Part shown: positions 1 to 9,970 of the stretch, one piece after another
Layout: each line of letters opens with the position of its first letter
Position numbering within the stretch: position 1 is the first letter of the stretch
DNA from: Luzula sylvatica
Lineage: Eukaryota; Streptophyta; Magnoliopsida; Poales; Juncaceae
Reading direction: 5' to 3'
DNA length: 64,000 nucleotides
NCBI GenBank assembly: GCA_946800325.1
Contig: OX326961.1
Span: forward strand, 10,580,655-10,644,654
The notes under the pieces: model-generated
What the model saw: the letters and a program-made list of their open reading frames with translations, nothing else
Told to the model about the DNA's origin: nothing
Databases searched by the model: none
Position numbers and translations under genes: made by a program

Positions 1-692
1 AAAAAATGGAAGAACCTCTACAATAAAAAGAAATTTGGAAGGAGACAATTACACTATATTTAAGGCACGTTCATTAAGGCCAATAAATATGGATTATAGA
101 AACTGAAGATTTCATACATAATTGCTCAGATAACTGCCATTTGCAATTCACATTAATAATAATGTGGCTTTTGTTAATCAAAAAAATAATAATGTGGCTT
201 TTTTGACAATATGCCGTCGTAGTTCTTTTGTTGGCAATATGCATTATTTAACGACTTTTGTTTGAAATTACCGGGGATAAGATAGCTTTGCCGACCAGAT
301 ATTCAATGTATCGGAAAAATTGTGTCAGGAAAATTCGTTTTTCTTGTAGTGCTTCCAAGGTTCTAACCCCAAAAAGTTTCGTATCCGTCTGATTGCACAG
401 TCGCAGAACGAAATTCTTCACTCGAAAAAATAGGAAGCCTTGCACCAAATTCTTCAAACAAATTTTATCTTCTTAATATGTTTTTTTTAATAGAATGTAT
501 GTTATTTGGTAGAATGATGTATCTTTGTTTATCAGAGACAAGAAGACCAAAAATGCCTTTATATTTTTCTTCTTCTAATGGGCCAAAGAGAGAGAAAAAC
601 CGAAGAAGTAATAACATCAGTTTTGAACGATTAATATTTCTAATTAAAACCGAAATATTTATGGCATTTATATGCTGGTGAAATAATCTTTT
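1..692. other. AT-rich intergenic stretch, no gene recognised
   Basis: Short open frames exist on both strands, but none has a recognisable domain or codon pattern. I see no terminal repeats or transposon ends here. Confidence 0.5.
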
Positions 693-823
693 TTCAATTG
701 TTTACAACAACTGTAATTTTATTATAGCTTAAATATTTACCAAATAACATACATTTTGTATATGGAACCCATTTAATTTTTTCCTTAAAAATCATTTCGG
801 GATTGAGTTTGTGTTTTGATTCG

Positions 824-1195
824 GTGGCCAGGCCCCGCGTGGGCCCGACCACCCCGGGTGGCCAGGCCCCGCGTGGGCCTGACCCCCCCCCCCCCCCCCC
901 CCCCCGGGCCAGGTCCCGCGTGGGCCCGACCTCCCCCCGGGGGCCAGGCCCCGTGTGGGCCCAACCCCCCCCCCCCCCCCAAGGCCAGGCTCCGTGTGGG
1001 CCCGACCCCCCCCCCCCCCGGGCCGGGCCCCGCGTGGGCCCGATCCCTTCCCCATGGGCCCGACCCTCCCCCGGGCCAGGCCCCGCGTGGACCCGACCCC
1101 TCCTCCTGGGCCAGGCCCCGCATGGGCCCGACCCCCCTCCCTCGGGCCGGGCCCCGCATGGGCCCGACCCGGAACCCCCTCCTCCCGCCCTAACC
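824..1195. repeat. GC-rich minisatellite, about 10 units
   Basis: About ten degenerate units of roughly 35-45 bp share the core GCCAGGCCCCGCGTGGGC followed by CCGACC and a variable poly-C run; the longest run is near 884-906. The block is extremely GC-rich against AT-rich flanks. The minus strand carries long G runs with short loops, so G-quadruplex formation is plausible. Several overlapping open frames on both strands come from the lack of AT-rich stop codons and encode only low-complexity Gly/Pro/Ala/Arg protein, so I do not call a gene. Confidence 0.85.
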
Positions 1196-1200
1196 TGCAT

Positions 1201-1312
1201 GAAAAAGACAAATACACAAATATTATACACACACATACACAGATCAGACATACACACACACATACATCACACACACACATACATCACATACATACATACA
1301 AAAATAAACAAG
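1201..1312. repeat. CA/ATAC microsatellite
   Basis: Imperfect (CA)n and (CATA)n repeats directly follow the GC-rich minisatellite, forming a compound simple-repeat tract. Confidence 0.85.
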
Positions 1313-2160
1313 CTAGAAAAATACACATGTAATGAAAAAAGTCTTGAGGTATTTTCAGCAGCAAAGGGATCCATGATACTTCATACTACCCTGCTGCAGC
1401 GACTTATTTGGAATTGAGAAGTTTGGTGCTTCTGAAATTTATACAAAAAAAGAAACTTAGACTTGCAAACAGTGGAAGTGAAATAAATAAGGAATTGAGA
1501 TAATAATAAGTACTTTGCACAGCAATGGGCAGTTCCCTTCAGATCCGACTCGGCCCCCTTTGTCATTTGGCTGCAATGACTCGGTTCTCTTCGTCACTGT
1601 TCGACCCCCCCCTCATTAATTGCTGCTCAAAATAGTACTTTTGCACAATTTGGATCCTTAATCTACAATCCTAATAACTGAAATAGAAAAAAGAAACGAA
1701 ATCAATATCTGCAAATGGTCCAAAGTCAACAAAGATATGAGTGATAATTGTTAATTGGTTAAATATTAAAAAGAGCAGTGGAAATTTTTCGAGCAGAAGA
1801 AGGCAAACTTTGAAATTGGTTAATTGTAAATTGCCCAAAGTAATTCTCGCTCTCACGTCAACAAAAAAAAGAAAGAAGAAGGCAAACTTCGAATTCTTGA
1901 AATAAATTCACATAAGAGAAAAAATATACTTCCAACAAAATTGAAACCAAATAATGATGCAAACATGATCTGACAAAAGACAGTTGAAAAATAATTCGAA
2001 AAAGACAGGAACTTTAGTATTTTACCTCAACCCGTTTTGCATGAACAGAACATAAGGCCCAGCTGGAACTTTATGCACTGTGGTTACTTCTTCAAGTAAA
2101 AATCAAAGGGAGAACTCGCCATTTTTGCTTCTTCTAGAAACAGAAAGAAAACTCTCATTG
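1313..2160. other. Intergenic, no gene recognised
   Basis: AT-rich DNA with short frames only. No domain, transposon terminus or structured repeat was recognised. Confidence 0.4.
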
Positions 2161-2338
2161 TCGCTTGCTTCATCTTGAATTGGTCGAAGAGAGAGAGAGA
2201 CAGAGGAAGGAGAGAGAGAAAGACTAGATATCTCGCTCTGTTTCTAACACATCTTTGATTTGGAGAAGAAAAGATGAGAGAGAAATAGCCATCTGTTGGC
2301 TCTGACTTGGGCTTTGCACTTGCTTCATCTTCAATTGG

Positions 2339-2342
<4 letters not shown>

Positions 2343-2395
<53 letters not shown>
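2343..2395. repeat. (GA)n microsatellite
   Basis: A nearly pure GA run of about 50 bp, with shorter GA-rich DNA starting near 2185. Ser/Leu and Arg/Glu repeat frames through it are by-products. Confidence 0.95.
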
Positions 2396-2396
<1 letters not shown>

Positions 2397-2419
2397 TGGT
2401 CGAAGAGGGATTGGACGAG

Positions 2420-4450
2420 CATATATATAGAAAACAGGGGGCTCCTCCAACGCCTCTCTGGATATGACCGTTGGAGGAGAAGATTCTAGGTCTTGCTGGA
2501 TATAGCCGTTAGAGAAGATTTGAAGATTTTGACGGAAGAAAAACAAAAGAGAAGAGTTTGTTTGCAAATAGGGATCAACGAAACAGAGTTTCCTTTATTT
2601 GATTCAAATAATATATGGATAGAAATTTTTCCACACATTATTAATTCCCTAATTAAATAAACTAGCTATATTTATTATACTGTAAATATATATGTATTAT
2701 CATTTCCTATTTTTGTATTGTAAAATGAAACCAACTATATTTATTATATTTTCCTGAGACAATGTACTTGTGTACAAGAACAAAAATGTATCCAGATTTT
2801 TTATTTTCAAAACCATTCAATCGCATTCGGTAAACATTCATTCGATTATATTTCACAAAAGAGAGGATTATTACAACAGTCAAAATAATTTTTGCTTGAG
2901 ATATTTATGCCCGCAAAATTTGCATTCTTAAAAATCTTTTTAATCATTGGTAAGTTCGAAACTCGGAATCAATACTCTATTAAAAGTGTTTTGCGGAGAT
3001 ACTGGACGTATCCAGTAGTTCCGTGAATGGACAAAGATTGAAGGCCGTTAGAAGATTTTATGTACTAAAAAGCGTGTTTTATTTGTAGAGAAAAGATATT
3101 TTGAGAGTTAAATGGAAATTTCAAGAACACAGAAATTTTGGGTGTATTTGTAAATGTGTAAGATCACTGAGGGTATATATATGAGAAATGTTGCAAAAAG
3201 TTTTTAAGAAAAAGTATTTTGAGAGTTACAAGGGTTTTTGTGCAAAATGGCAGAAAACTGTAAAAACACAGAAATTTTGGGTATATTTGTTAATGTGTGA
3301 AAATAGTGATTTCCAAGAATATAAAATAGAAAGTGGTTGCATAGAAATTATGCAAATTAAGAGGGTTTTTAGGTAAAATTGCAAATAGCAAAGATTTGTG
3401 GGTATGTATGTAAAGTTCAAGAGAAAAACGGGTTAACGGATCTTGCTCAATTTGAAGAGTTCTGAGAGTGTACCAGTTCACTAAGTTTCTCGAGAGTGTA
3501 TGGGATGGAGATTGCTTAAAGAACAAGTTTTTGAGTGCTTCTTGATCTTCTCGAGAGACCAGTACCGGTACGAAATGGTACAGGGTTTGAGGGTTCTTGA
3601 GATACATGCATATGCAAATGGAACTTCTTATTATGGGGTACTGGTACCAAACTCATCGTGAGTTGGTTGGATTCTTCTTAAATCCTGTAATTTAACGATC
3701 AATGTCGAAGGTACCTAAACTGTTTTAAGTGGTACCGACATCGACTTCTTGTACCAGTATGTATGGTTTCGATTCGGTCAAGGAACCGGTTTGGGTTTAT
3801 AATTGTACTATGAGCAATGATACATGCTATTGTTCAAAAACTAAATTTCTAAACTATTTTACTGTTTTAAGTGATAAGTGATACCCACCACATTGGTAAG
3901 AAAAACTAAATTTCTAAACTGATAGCAAATTTCACAATTGTTCAAAAATTACAATCAAGTCCATACTATCATTGCAATTTAAGAAGTCCACACTTAATTA
4001 TAATTGTATTAGATTAGATTGCTTAAAATTACACAATGATCCATAATATTACTACACTTAAAAGATAACAATACCGATAAAGTCCACAAAATTATAAAAT
4101 TACAAAAGAGTCCACCACGAAACAAATCTCTGGTTGAACCTTCTCATGAACGCCTATAGTTTCAGACTCGGAAAATATTTTCTTCAAACCAATATACATT
4201 ATTTCTCTGCTTGAACTTTCTCATGAACCGTCCAGAATTCAATTTCATACCATTGATATGTGATGCTACCTCGTTCTTCTTCAGTATTTAGAGCTCGCAA
4301 CAAATCCTATAAAAATATATATTTGTCAATGAATGTCAGAATTTTGCTAGGTTAGAGAGTTTCCATCAATTATATAGTGGAAAACACATAATTTTATAGT
4401 AAAACCCCCTCGTAAGAACATTAATTACAACCTAAAATTATAATCATAAA
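2420..4450. other. AT-rich intergenic stretch with degenerate local duplications
   Basis: No gene recognised. Two diverged copies of a block containing TTTTGAGAGTTA and, further on, ACACAGAAATTTTGGGT occur about 120-140 bp apart near 3099-3160 and 3217-3300. The motif GGTACC/GGTACT recurs near 3550-3780, again with no coding explanation. Confidence 0.4.
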
Positions 4451-4507
4451 TCACATAAAAAAATAAATTCTATAGTAATTTTACAAAGATTTTTTTTTTT
4501 AAAATAC

Positions 4508-5001
4508 ATGCTGCGAGTTCTCCTAATCTCAAATTGCAATGGAATTGGGACAATAATGTTTAGTAAATGGAGTTTTATCAAAGAAAAATATATGCAAATT
4601 TGGAAATTAAAAATACCTTTTAGAATGAGAATATGCCTATGGCTTGGAATGGCACAATCGCAAATTTTAAAGCTGGGCAATCTCATTAGAAGAGGATGGA
4701 TGGATAATCCCAAATCGATGCATCCTATGTAAGAAAAGAAGATGAATTGGTTATTCATATATTTGAACAATGTAACTTTTCTAAAGAATTAAGGACGAAA
4801 TTATTGGAATTATAAGGGCTGCGGGACTTATATCCTACTAAACCAACAGAGCTATTGATTGATGCGAAGACTTCATCAGAGGTAAAGAATCTGATTGCGG
4901 TAATGCTGTACCAAATCTGGTGCGAGGCGAGCTTTTCAGGAGCTGAATCCATCAATCTGGAAGCTCGTGTATCAAATTTTGGAAGAGAAGAAGATGATTA
5001 A
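4508..5001 (+). pseudogene. LINE ORF2 3' fragment (zf-RVT region)
   Basis: This is a relic of the C-terminal part of a plant L1-type LINE ORF2, the zinc-binding domain that follows reverse transcriptase. Near 4590-4690 the translation reads IWKLKIPFRMRICLWL followed by a typical NLIRRGW segment. A C-x2-C then H-x4-C zinc motif follows at about 4720-4775, but only if the frame changes after CILCKKRR. The rest, to the stop near 5000, matches the ends of the other LINE relics in this window (YQIW then an acidic tail). Frameshifts and a stop near 4815 show it is dead. The 5' part is missing, as is usual for LINE insertions. Confidence 0.75.
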
Positions 5002-6255
5002 GCAGAAGTTCGTTGTTAAGTATCAAGATCGATCCATGGTTTTTCCATGACTTTGTGAGAGAGGAGACAAAGGAGAAGGAAGAGATTCAAGAGAAGAGAC
5101 AAGAAAGGAGGAATATTTGGGGACCACGTGACTACGAAGAGAAAGTTTGTTTTAGAGCCCCCAAATCCAGAATTTTGTTTCATAATTCCAAATTTAGGAT
5201 ATCAATTCTCGATTTTATCTTGGATTTCTAATTCGGGATTAGTGATGTTTCCTTATCCAGCACTAATGGTTGGAGGGAGGCTAACCGTTGCGGATCCCGA
5301 CCTAGACCCGCTATCCAGCATTTTGGAAGAGTGCTTTTCCTTAACGGGCGGGGGTGAGAAAACGGATCCAGATACGAATCCGTATGTAAGTAATTGGTAT
5401 TTAAAATTCTGAAGAATTTGGTATTGAGAATCCTGCGGTTGAAAAACCGGGAAAACGTTTTTATAGTCTCCTTCCTGGATTTCGTAGAAGTCAGAATTGT
5501 GAGTCAGGCCCTTTCAATTCTGAAATTGCCCAACAGTGGTGATTAAATTTATGGTGTTCATGTATACATTTAAGTTTGAGATTATACATATCATTATTAA
5601 TAGTATAATATATCACTAAAATGTTTATCATCATTTGCCACAGTAACACAATTGTACATACCCAAGAATATATATTGTACATACCACAGATTGACCATGA
5701 ATAGAAATTAAAAAAAACCTTAGTATTAGTATAACCATTGATTTACCGTAAATACTAACATGTACAGACAACAAATTGAAAAACCAAGTTATTATATCTA
5801 AAATAGATTTGCAAACAATTCCTGTACATTACTTGAAATTGCAAAATGATTCTTGTAGAAACAAACTTATTAAACTAAACTTATTAAAAAATCTAAATGA
5901 AACATTTTGAAAAGAACAAGCTCAGAAGCTTTTGTTCGGAAAGACAAAAAAAAATTAGACATCAAAGTAAACTACAAAAACCCCTAATTTCATACATATT
6001 CTCCCAAAACTACAAAATATCAAAATTGCCCTTGTACCAGAAGGTACACAAAATCTATCAAATTTGCCTTCGAACTCTTCTCTTCCTCCCTCTCAATCTA
6101 TGGAACCAACTACAACAGAAAAGTATTGAAGATCATTATCATAATTAGAAGTGTTCGAGGGGTAAATTTGCAAAATAGATATTCATGCCATCATGAACCA
6201 GGAGTTCAATAATTTATGGAAAAAAAAAGAAACTAATATTTATGTGGATAAATAA
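5002..6255. other. Probable LINE 3' UTR, then unassigned AT-rich DNA
   Basis: The stretch to about 5540 contains AATTCTGGATTT-like micro-repeats also seen after the LINE relics at 28.1 kb, in the leader of the Copia element at 35.7-36.0 kb and near 42.1 kb, so it is probably LINE-derived. No clear poly(A) tail or target duplication was found. From 5540 to 6255 nothing is recognised. Confidence 0.35.
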
Positions 6256-6261
6256 ATAGTT

Positions 6262-7300
6262 ATGAGAGCCTTGTCAGCCATCATTTTTCTCATAGAATAA
6301 GACAGTCTAAAAAAAATAAAAATGAGGATTTTTATAAAATATTGCAAAAGGCAGGGGTTAGAATGAAATTGTGTCGTGACTTGCGTTAATGTGACGGCAA
6401 GAGGAAGACCTTCAGCAACCGCAACAATATAAACAGTGACCTGTTAATAAATTAATTATATCAAGACAAGTTAATCAAATTAAAAATAATAATAATTTTA
6501 TTTAATGAACAAATTAATTAGTATATACCGCGACCGTGAAAATCTTAATGACTCCGTCAATAATGGTCTTCACGCGTATTTGTCCTTTAATGTACTGTTG
6601 CATTCCGTCAGAGTTTGTCATCTTTCCAGTAAAATATCTAGAGAGACAAAGAGAGATTGTTACTTTTTTTAATTATTTTCGAATTTTAGAGAGAGGGAGA
6701 AATAGTACCTGGCTATAAGGACAATTAAAACGGCACCGGCGACAGCGCCATTTAATCGTACCTGAATTATCACATGTAAATTCAATATTTACGAAAATGA
6801 CACTGTATTAATTCATAATAATTTACAAAAAAATTTGCACCTCGAGAGGAGTTTCTTCGCCATTGTCTTCAGATATTAAGTAATTAATAAATATATATTA
6901 TCATCATCAAATTGTTGGCTTACCAGCATGGTACCGTAACCGTCCGCCACTTTGCAAGCTGACATAAGAAACGATGATTTTTGGTCTTTGTGCACCTGAA
7001 AATTAACCATTAGGATATTTTTGATATTTTGCAAGTTTTGAAAGGGTAAATATGTAAATCCCCATTTTTATTTTGTAAGTTAATTATGTTTACAGTTTTG
7101 CTCTTGCAAGTCATGCTAGATTCATCAATGGCAAGACACTGGCCGATAATCAACACCCCATCAGCTGGGACCTAATTGTAAAAAAAAACAAATGTAATGC
7201 AAATTTGCAAAAAATATATATATTAATGTCGGGGATCTTTCTGTAATTAATTTTTTGTACCATACCTGGTCACCAATCTTGAGTATTTTACTTCCATATG
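6262..7300 (-). pseudogene. Truncated Ca2+-transporting P-type ATPase (ACA-like) pseudogene
   Basis: Consecutive exon-like blocks on the minus strand match the A-domain to TM4 part of plant autoinhibited Ca2+-ATPases (P2B type). In order: a block ending KIGDQ (donor 7265), VPADG to DESSMT (about 7095-7171), DQKSSFLMS to DGYGTML (6924-6995), EETPLE (6841 to about 6884), VRLNGAVAGAV (6709-6761), YFTGKM to IIDGVIKIF (6529-6637), VAVAEGLPLAVTL (from 6440), and SYSMRKMMADKAL (6306 to about 6262). Most junctions keep GT/AG and phase. It is dead or partial: the actuator motif TGES reads TCKS, the conserved PEGL proline of TM4 is Ala, the segment before EETPL lacks its TSVGMNTEWG part and acceptor, and homology stops just before the exon with the phosphorylated Asp (DKTGT), which I cannot find. 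No N-terminal exons are recognised upstream. Confidence 0.85.
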
Positions 7301-7985
7301 TTTCATTCAGCAGAAAATGTAAAAACAATGTTTCATTCTGAAGTATATAAATGAATTCATGAATCCTTGATGCCCACAATATGTTCGCTAAAATGCTCAA
7401 CAGAAAAATTTCCATCAGATCGATTAATTACAAAATCCCATCGTACATATATTGTTTCTAAATATATTGATGAATTATGCGCCCAGAAAGAAGAGTTCAT
7501 ACCAGAAAAATCATGCCACGACAGTGAATGAAAACTAAATCGAAGCAAGGAAAAATAAATCAGAATTAATAATGCATGTGGATGAGACGGCAGAGTGGAG
7601 AAGGAAGACCGTGAGGTGTGTACAAACGCTACTCTGATCCGACGAGTGGAAAGAGGGGAAGAGATGTGAGATGTGAGATGTGAGAGCGGGGAAAGAGGGA
7701 AAGAGAGGTGAGAAGGGAAAGAGGGAAAGAGGCGTGATGACGGGGCATAAATAATGCAATTAAAAATAATTAATTATGATTAAGTGTGTATTTAAAAGGA
7801 GCATTTTTTTTTCATGTGATTCATTTTCGAAATCAAATTCAAAAAATAATCTTACGTATATAATCTGAAACGGGTTTTAAAATCTCATATGTATCGGGAT
7901 TTTAAATCTCGGTGGATAATTTTTTTTCTAATAAAAAAATAACCGGATTATAAAATCAGTTAAGATTTTAATTAAAAATATGATA
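7301..7985. other. Intergenic, no gene recognised
   Basis: Upstream of the ATPase relic. A GA-rich, TGTGAGA-repeating patch lies at about 7655-7735. No further ATPase exons are seen. Confidence 0.4.
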
Positions 7986-7989
7986 TGTT

Positions 7990-8172
7990 TTCCTAAATTT
8001 TACCATAACATCCTCTATGTTTTAATTAGTATATTTAATTAAAATGATAATTAATACAGTTGTTAACTTAATACATAATTAATATTTATTCGAATTCATA
8101 AATTAGAATAAATTTTAATGAATATTTAATTATATATTTTAATTATCACGTTAATTAAATATAATAGTTTAA
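7990..8172 (+). repeat. Dispersed AT-rich repeat, copy 1
   Basis: About 180 bp, starting near AAATTTTACCATAACAT and ending near TTAATTAAATATAAT. It is strongly similar to the reverse complement of 59885-60066, with only scattered differences. Similarity stops abruptly on both sides, so this is a dispersed repeat of unknown class rather than a local palindrome. Confidence 0.75.
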
Positions 8173-9204
8173 TATTGAAGAATTCAGAGGTACTTGAACA
8201 ACAATGATTTTTAAATAGTCTCAATCAATTTGATATTGAGGTATATCATGCTAATTTAAATTGAACGGCAATAATGTAGGTCGGGTGGTATTAAGGTATT
8301 TTTTTTAAATATAACCTTCGAAAAATCAGAAAATACTTAATTTCCTTGTAAAATACTTAATATAGGTCTGGTTTTTGGTGTTTTAGGATTTTAAAATACG
8401 GAGGTATAAAGAAACTTATCCCACGCTTATCCAGCTTCCAAACATGACCCAAAGGTATTATCTCATTGTTAATCAGCTTTTATAATGTATAAATGACGAG
8501 GTAAAAAAAAAATACTTGGATTCTCTACTTCAACTTTTGCATGTATAAAAAATATTCATATTATTCATACTATATATTTTAAGAGATCTTATATCATGTT
8601 TTCCATTTCTTCTGGATTTTCATAATGACATCATCATTCATAATTAATCCATTAATTCTCTCTTTCAATTAACAATTAATCTACAATTATTGATTTTTGA
8701 ATATTTTAATCAACCTTTAATCGGCAGAGATTCTAATTATATATTATTCTTTTATTAACCATAGACTAATTTTTAATCCATTTTGTAAATTATGAAATTA
8801 ATTAGTATGGGAGAAATATGGAGAAATGAGGGAAAAAATAAAACATTCCATATTTTAATTCGCATTGTACATACTAGAAAAATTGGCCGCTCTTCGCTGC
8901 GATTTTTTAATCAATGTGTATAATACATGTTTTTCAATACAAAGACGTAGATAGTTATGGAAAACAAGATTATTAAATATTTATATTTGTTATCTTTGTA
9001 ATCTAACCAAAATTAATAAAAAAAAGTTAACATTACAGCGATTGTTTATAATTCTCGTGAAGAAACAAGTTGGAGTAGACAACACAAAATTACATGTTTC
9101 AAATCTAGACACTAACTTCAATAAATCAGCATTCACAAACTATTCAAGTCGACATGCCCATTTCTTTGGTCGCAATCAACTACTCATTTTTCAAAGGAAA
9201 ATGT
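8173..9204. other. Very AT-rich intergenic stretch
   Basis: No gene recognised. Near 8876 the sequence ACTAG followed by a GC-rich GCCGCTCTTCGCTGCGA patch resembles the 3' end of a minus-strand Helitron, but the stem is poor and I do not call it. Confidence 0.4.
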
Positions 9205-9205
9205 T

Positions 9206-9439
9206 GTACCTCCCCCTTATACTCCCCCATGAGTCTTGATGTGGTCATCATAAAAATTAACACCATCAAATCTAACATCCTAATTATGATTTAACATCTT
9301 AATTTATGAGTTAACATCTTAGTTAAGATGTTAAATCATAAATTAAGATGTTAAACCATAATTAGGATGTTAGATTTGATAGTGTTAATTTTTATGATGA
9401 CCACATCAAGGCTCATGGGGGAGTATAAGGGGGAGGTAC
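9206..9439. mobile_element. Foldback MITE, 234 bp
   Basis: The two halves are near-perfect inverted copies. GTACCTCCCCCTTATACTCC at the left end pairs with the complementary right end at about 9420-9439, and complementarity continues inward through the TGATGTGGTCATCATAAAAA segment almost to the centre. There is no coding capacity. I could not define a clear target-site duplication, so the superfamily is open. The whole element could form one long hairpin. Confidence 0.85.
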
Positions 9440-9527
9440 ATCACTCTTTTTCAAAATACCTACTATACTACACACACAGTAAAGATCGATAAAAAAAATA
9501 TATCATCCATACTCGTATGAAAGGAGA

Positions 9528-9640
9528 TTGAATTAAATTAAAAGAGAAGCAAGACATAATTTTATGTTTTTAAGAGTACCTTCTTGAATTAAATTAAAAG
9601 AGAAGCAAGACATAATTTTATGTTTTTAAGAGTACCTTCT
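9528..9640. repeat. 56-bp tandem duplication
   Basis: Two adjacent, almost identical 56-bp copies contain AGAGAAGCAAGACATAATTT and end AGAGTACCTTCTT. This is a recent local duplication between the MITE and the LINE. Confidence 0.9.
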
Positions 9641-9737
9641 TCAATAGAGATGAAAGGACATAAAACATAGCAATGGATGAAGTGACCCATCGAGTGGAAA
9701 GAAGTCATGACATTAGATAAAAATAGACAAGATTTAT

Positions 9738-9781
9738 AATATTATAACTTTTATACCTGTCAATTGGACCCAAGTCAAAGT
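9738..9781. repeat. LINE flanking direct repeat, left copy
   Basis: 44 bp, matching 16427-16470 with about three mismatches, and lying just outside the LINE poly(T) end. Interpreted as the target-site duplication of the minus-strand LINE. It is unusually long for that. Confidence 0.8.
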
Positions 9782-9970
9782 AGGTAATTTTTTTTTTTTT
9801 GAAGGATTGGCGAGTGCGATACGCGCTCGGTCCATTCTTTTTTTATATTAAAGAAAAAGAAGCAAAAAAGAAGTTACAATTATTTACAACGCCATGTAAG
9901 AAAAATTAGGCCCAGAATATATTGGGTCAGTTACTACCCCTAATCTCAGATAACCGAGTTCTAACTAACC

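Noticed and set aside
694..1417. Long overlapping ORFs on both strands (up to 204 codons)
   Set aside because: They lie over the GC-rich minisatellite, exist in several frames at once and encode only low-complexity protein.
2084..2567. Ser/Leu and Arg/Glu repeat ORFs
   Set aside because: By-products of the GA microsatellite.
8874..8905. Helitron 3' end at ACTAG...GCCGCTCTTCGCTGCGA
   Set aside because: The putative stem does not pair well and no second copy supports it.
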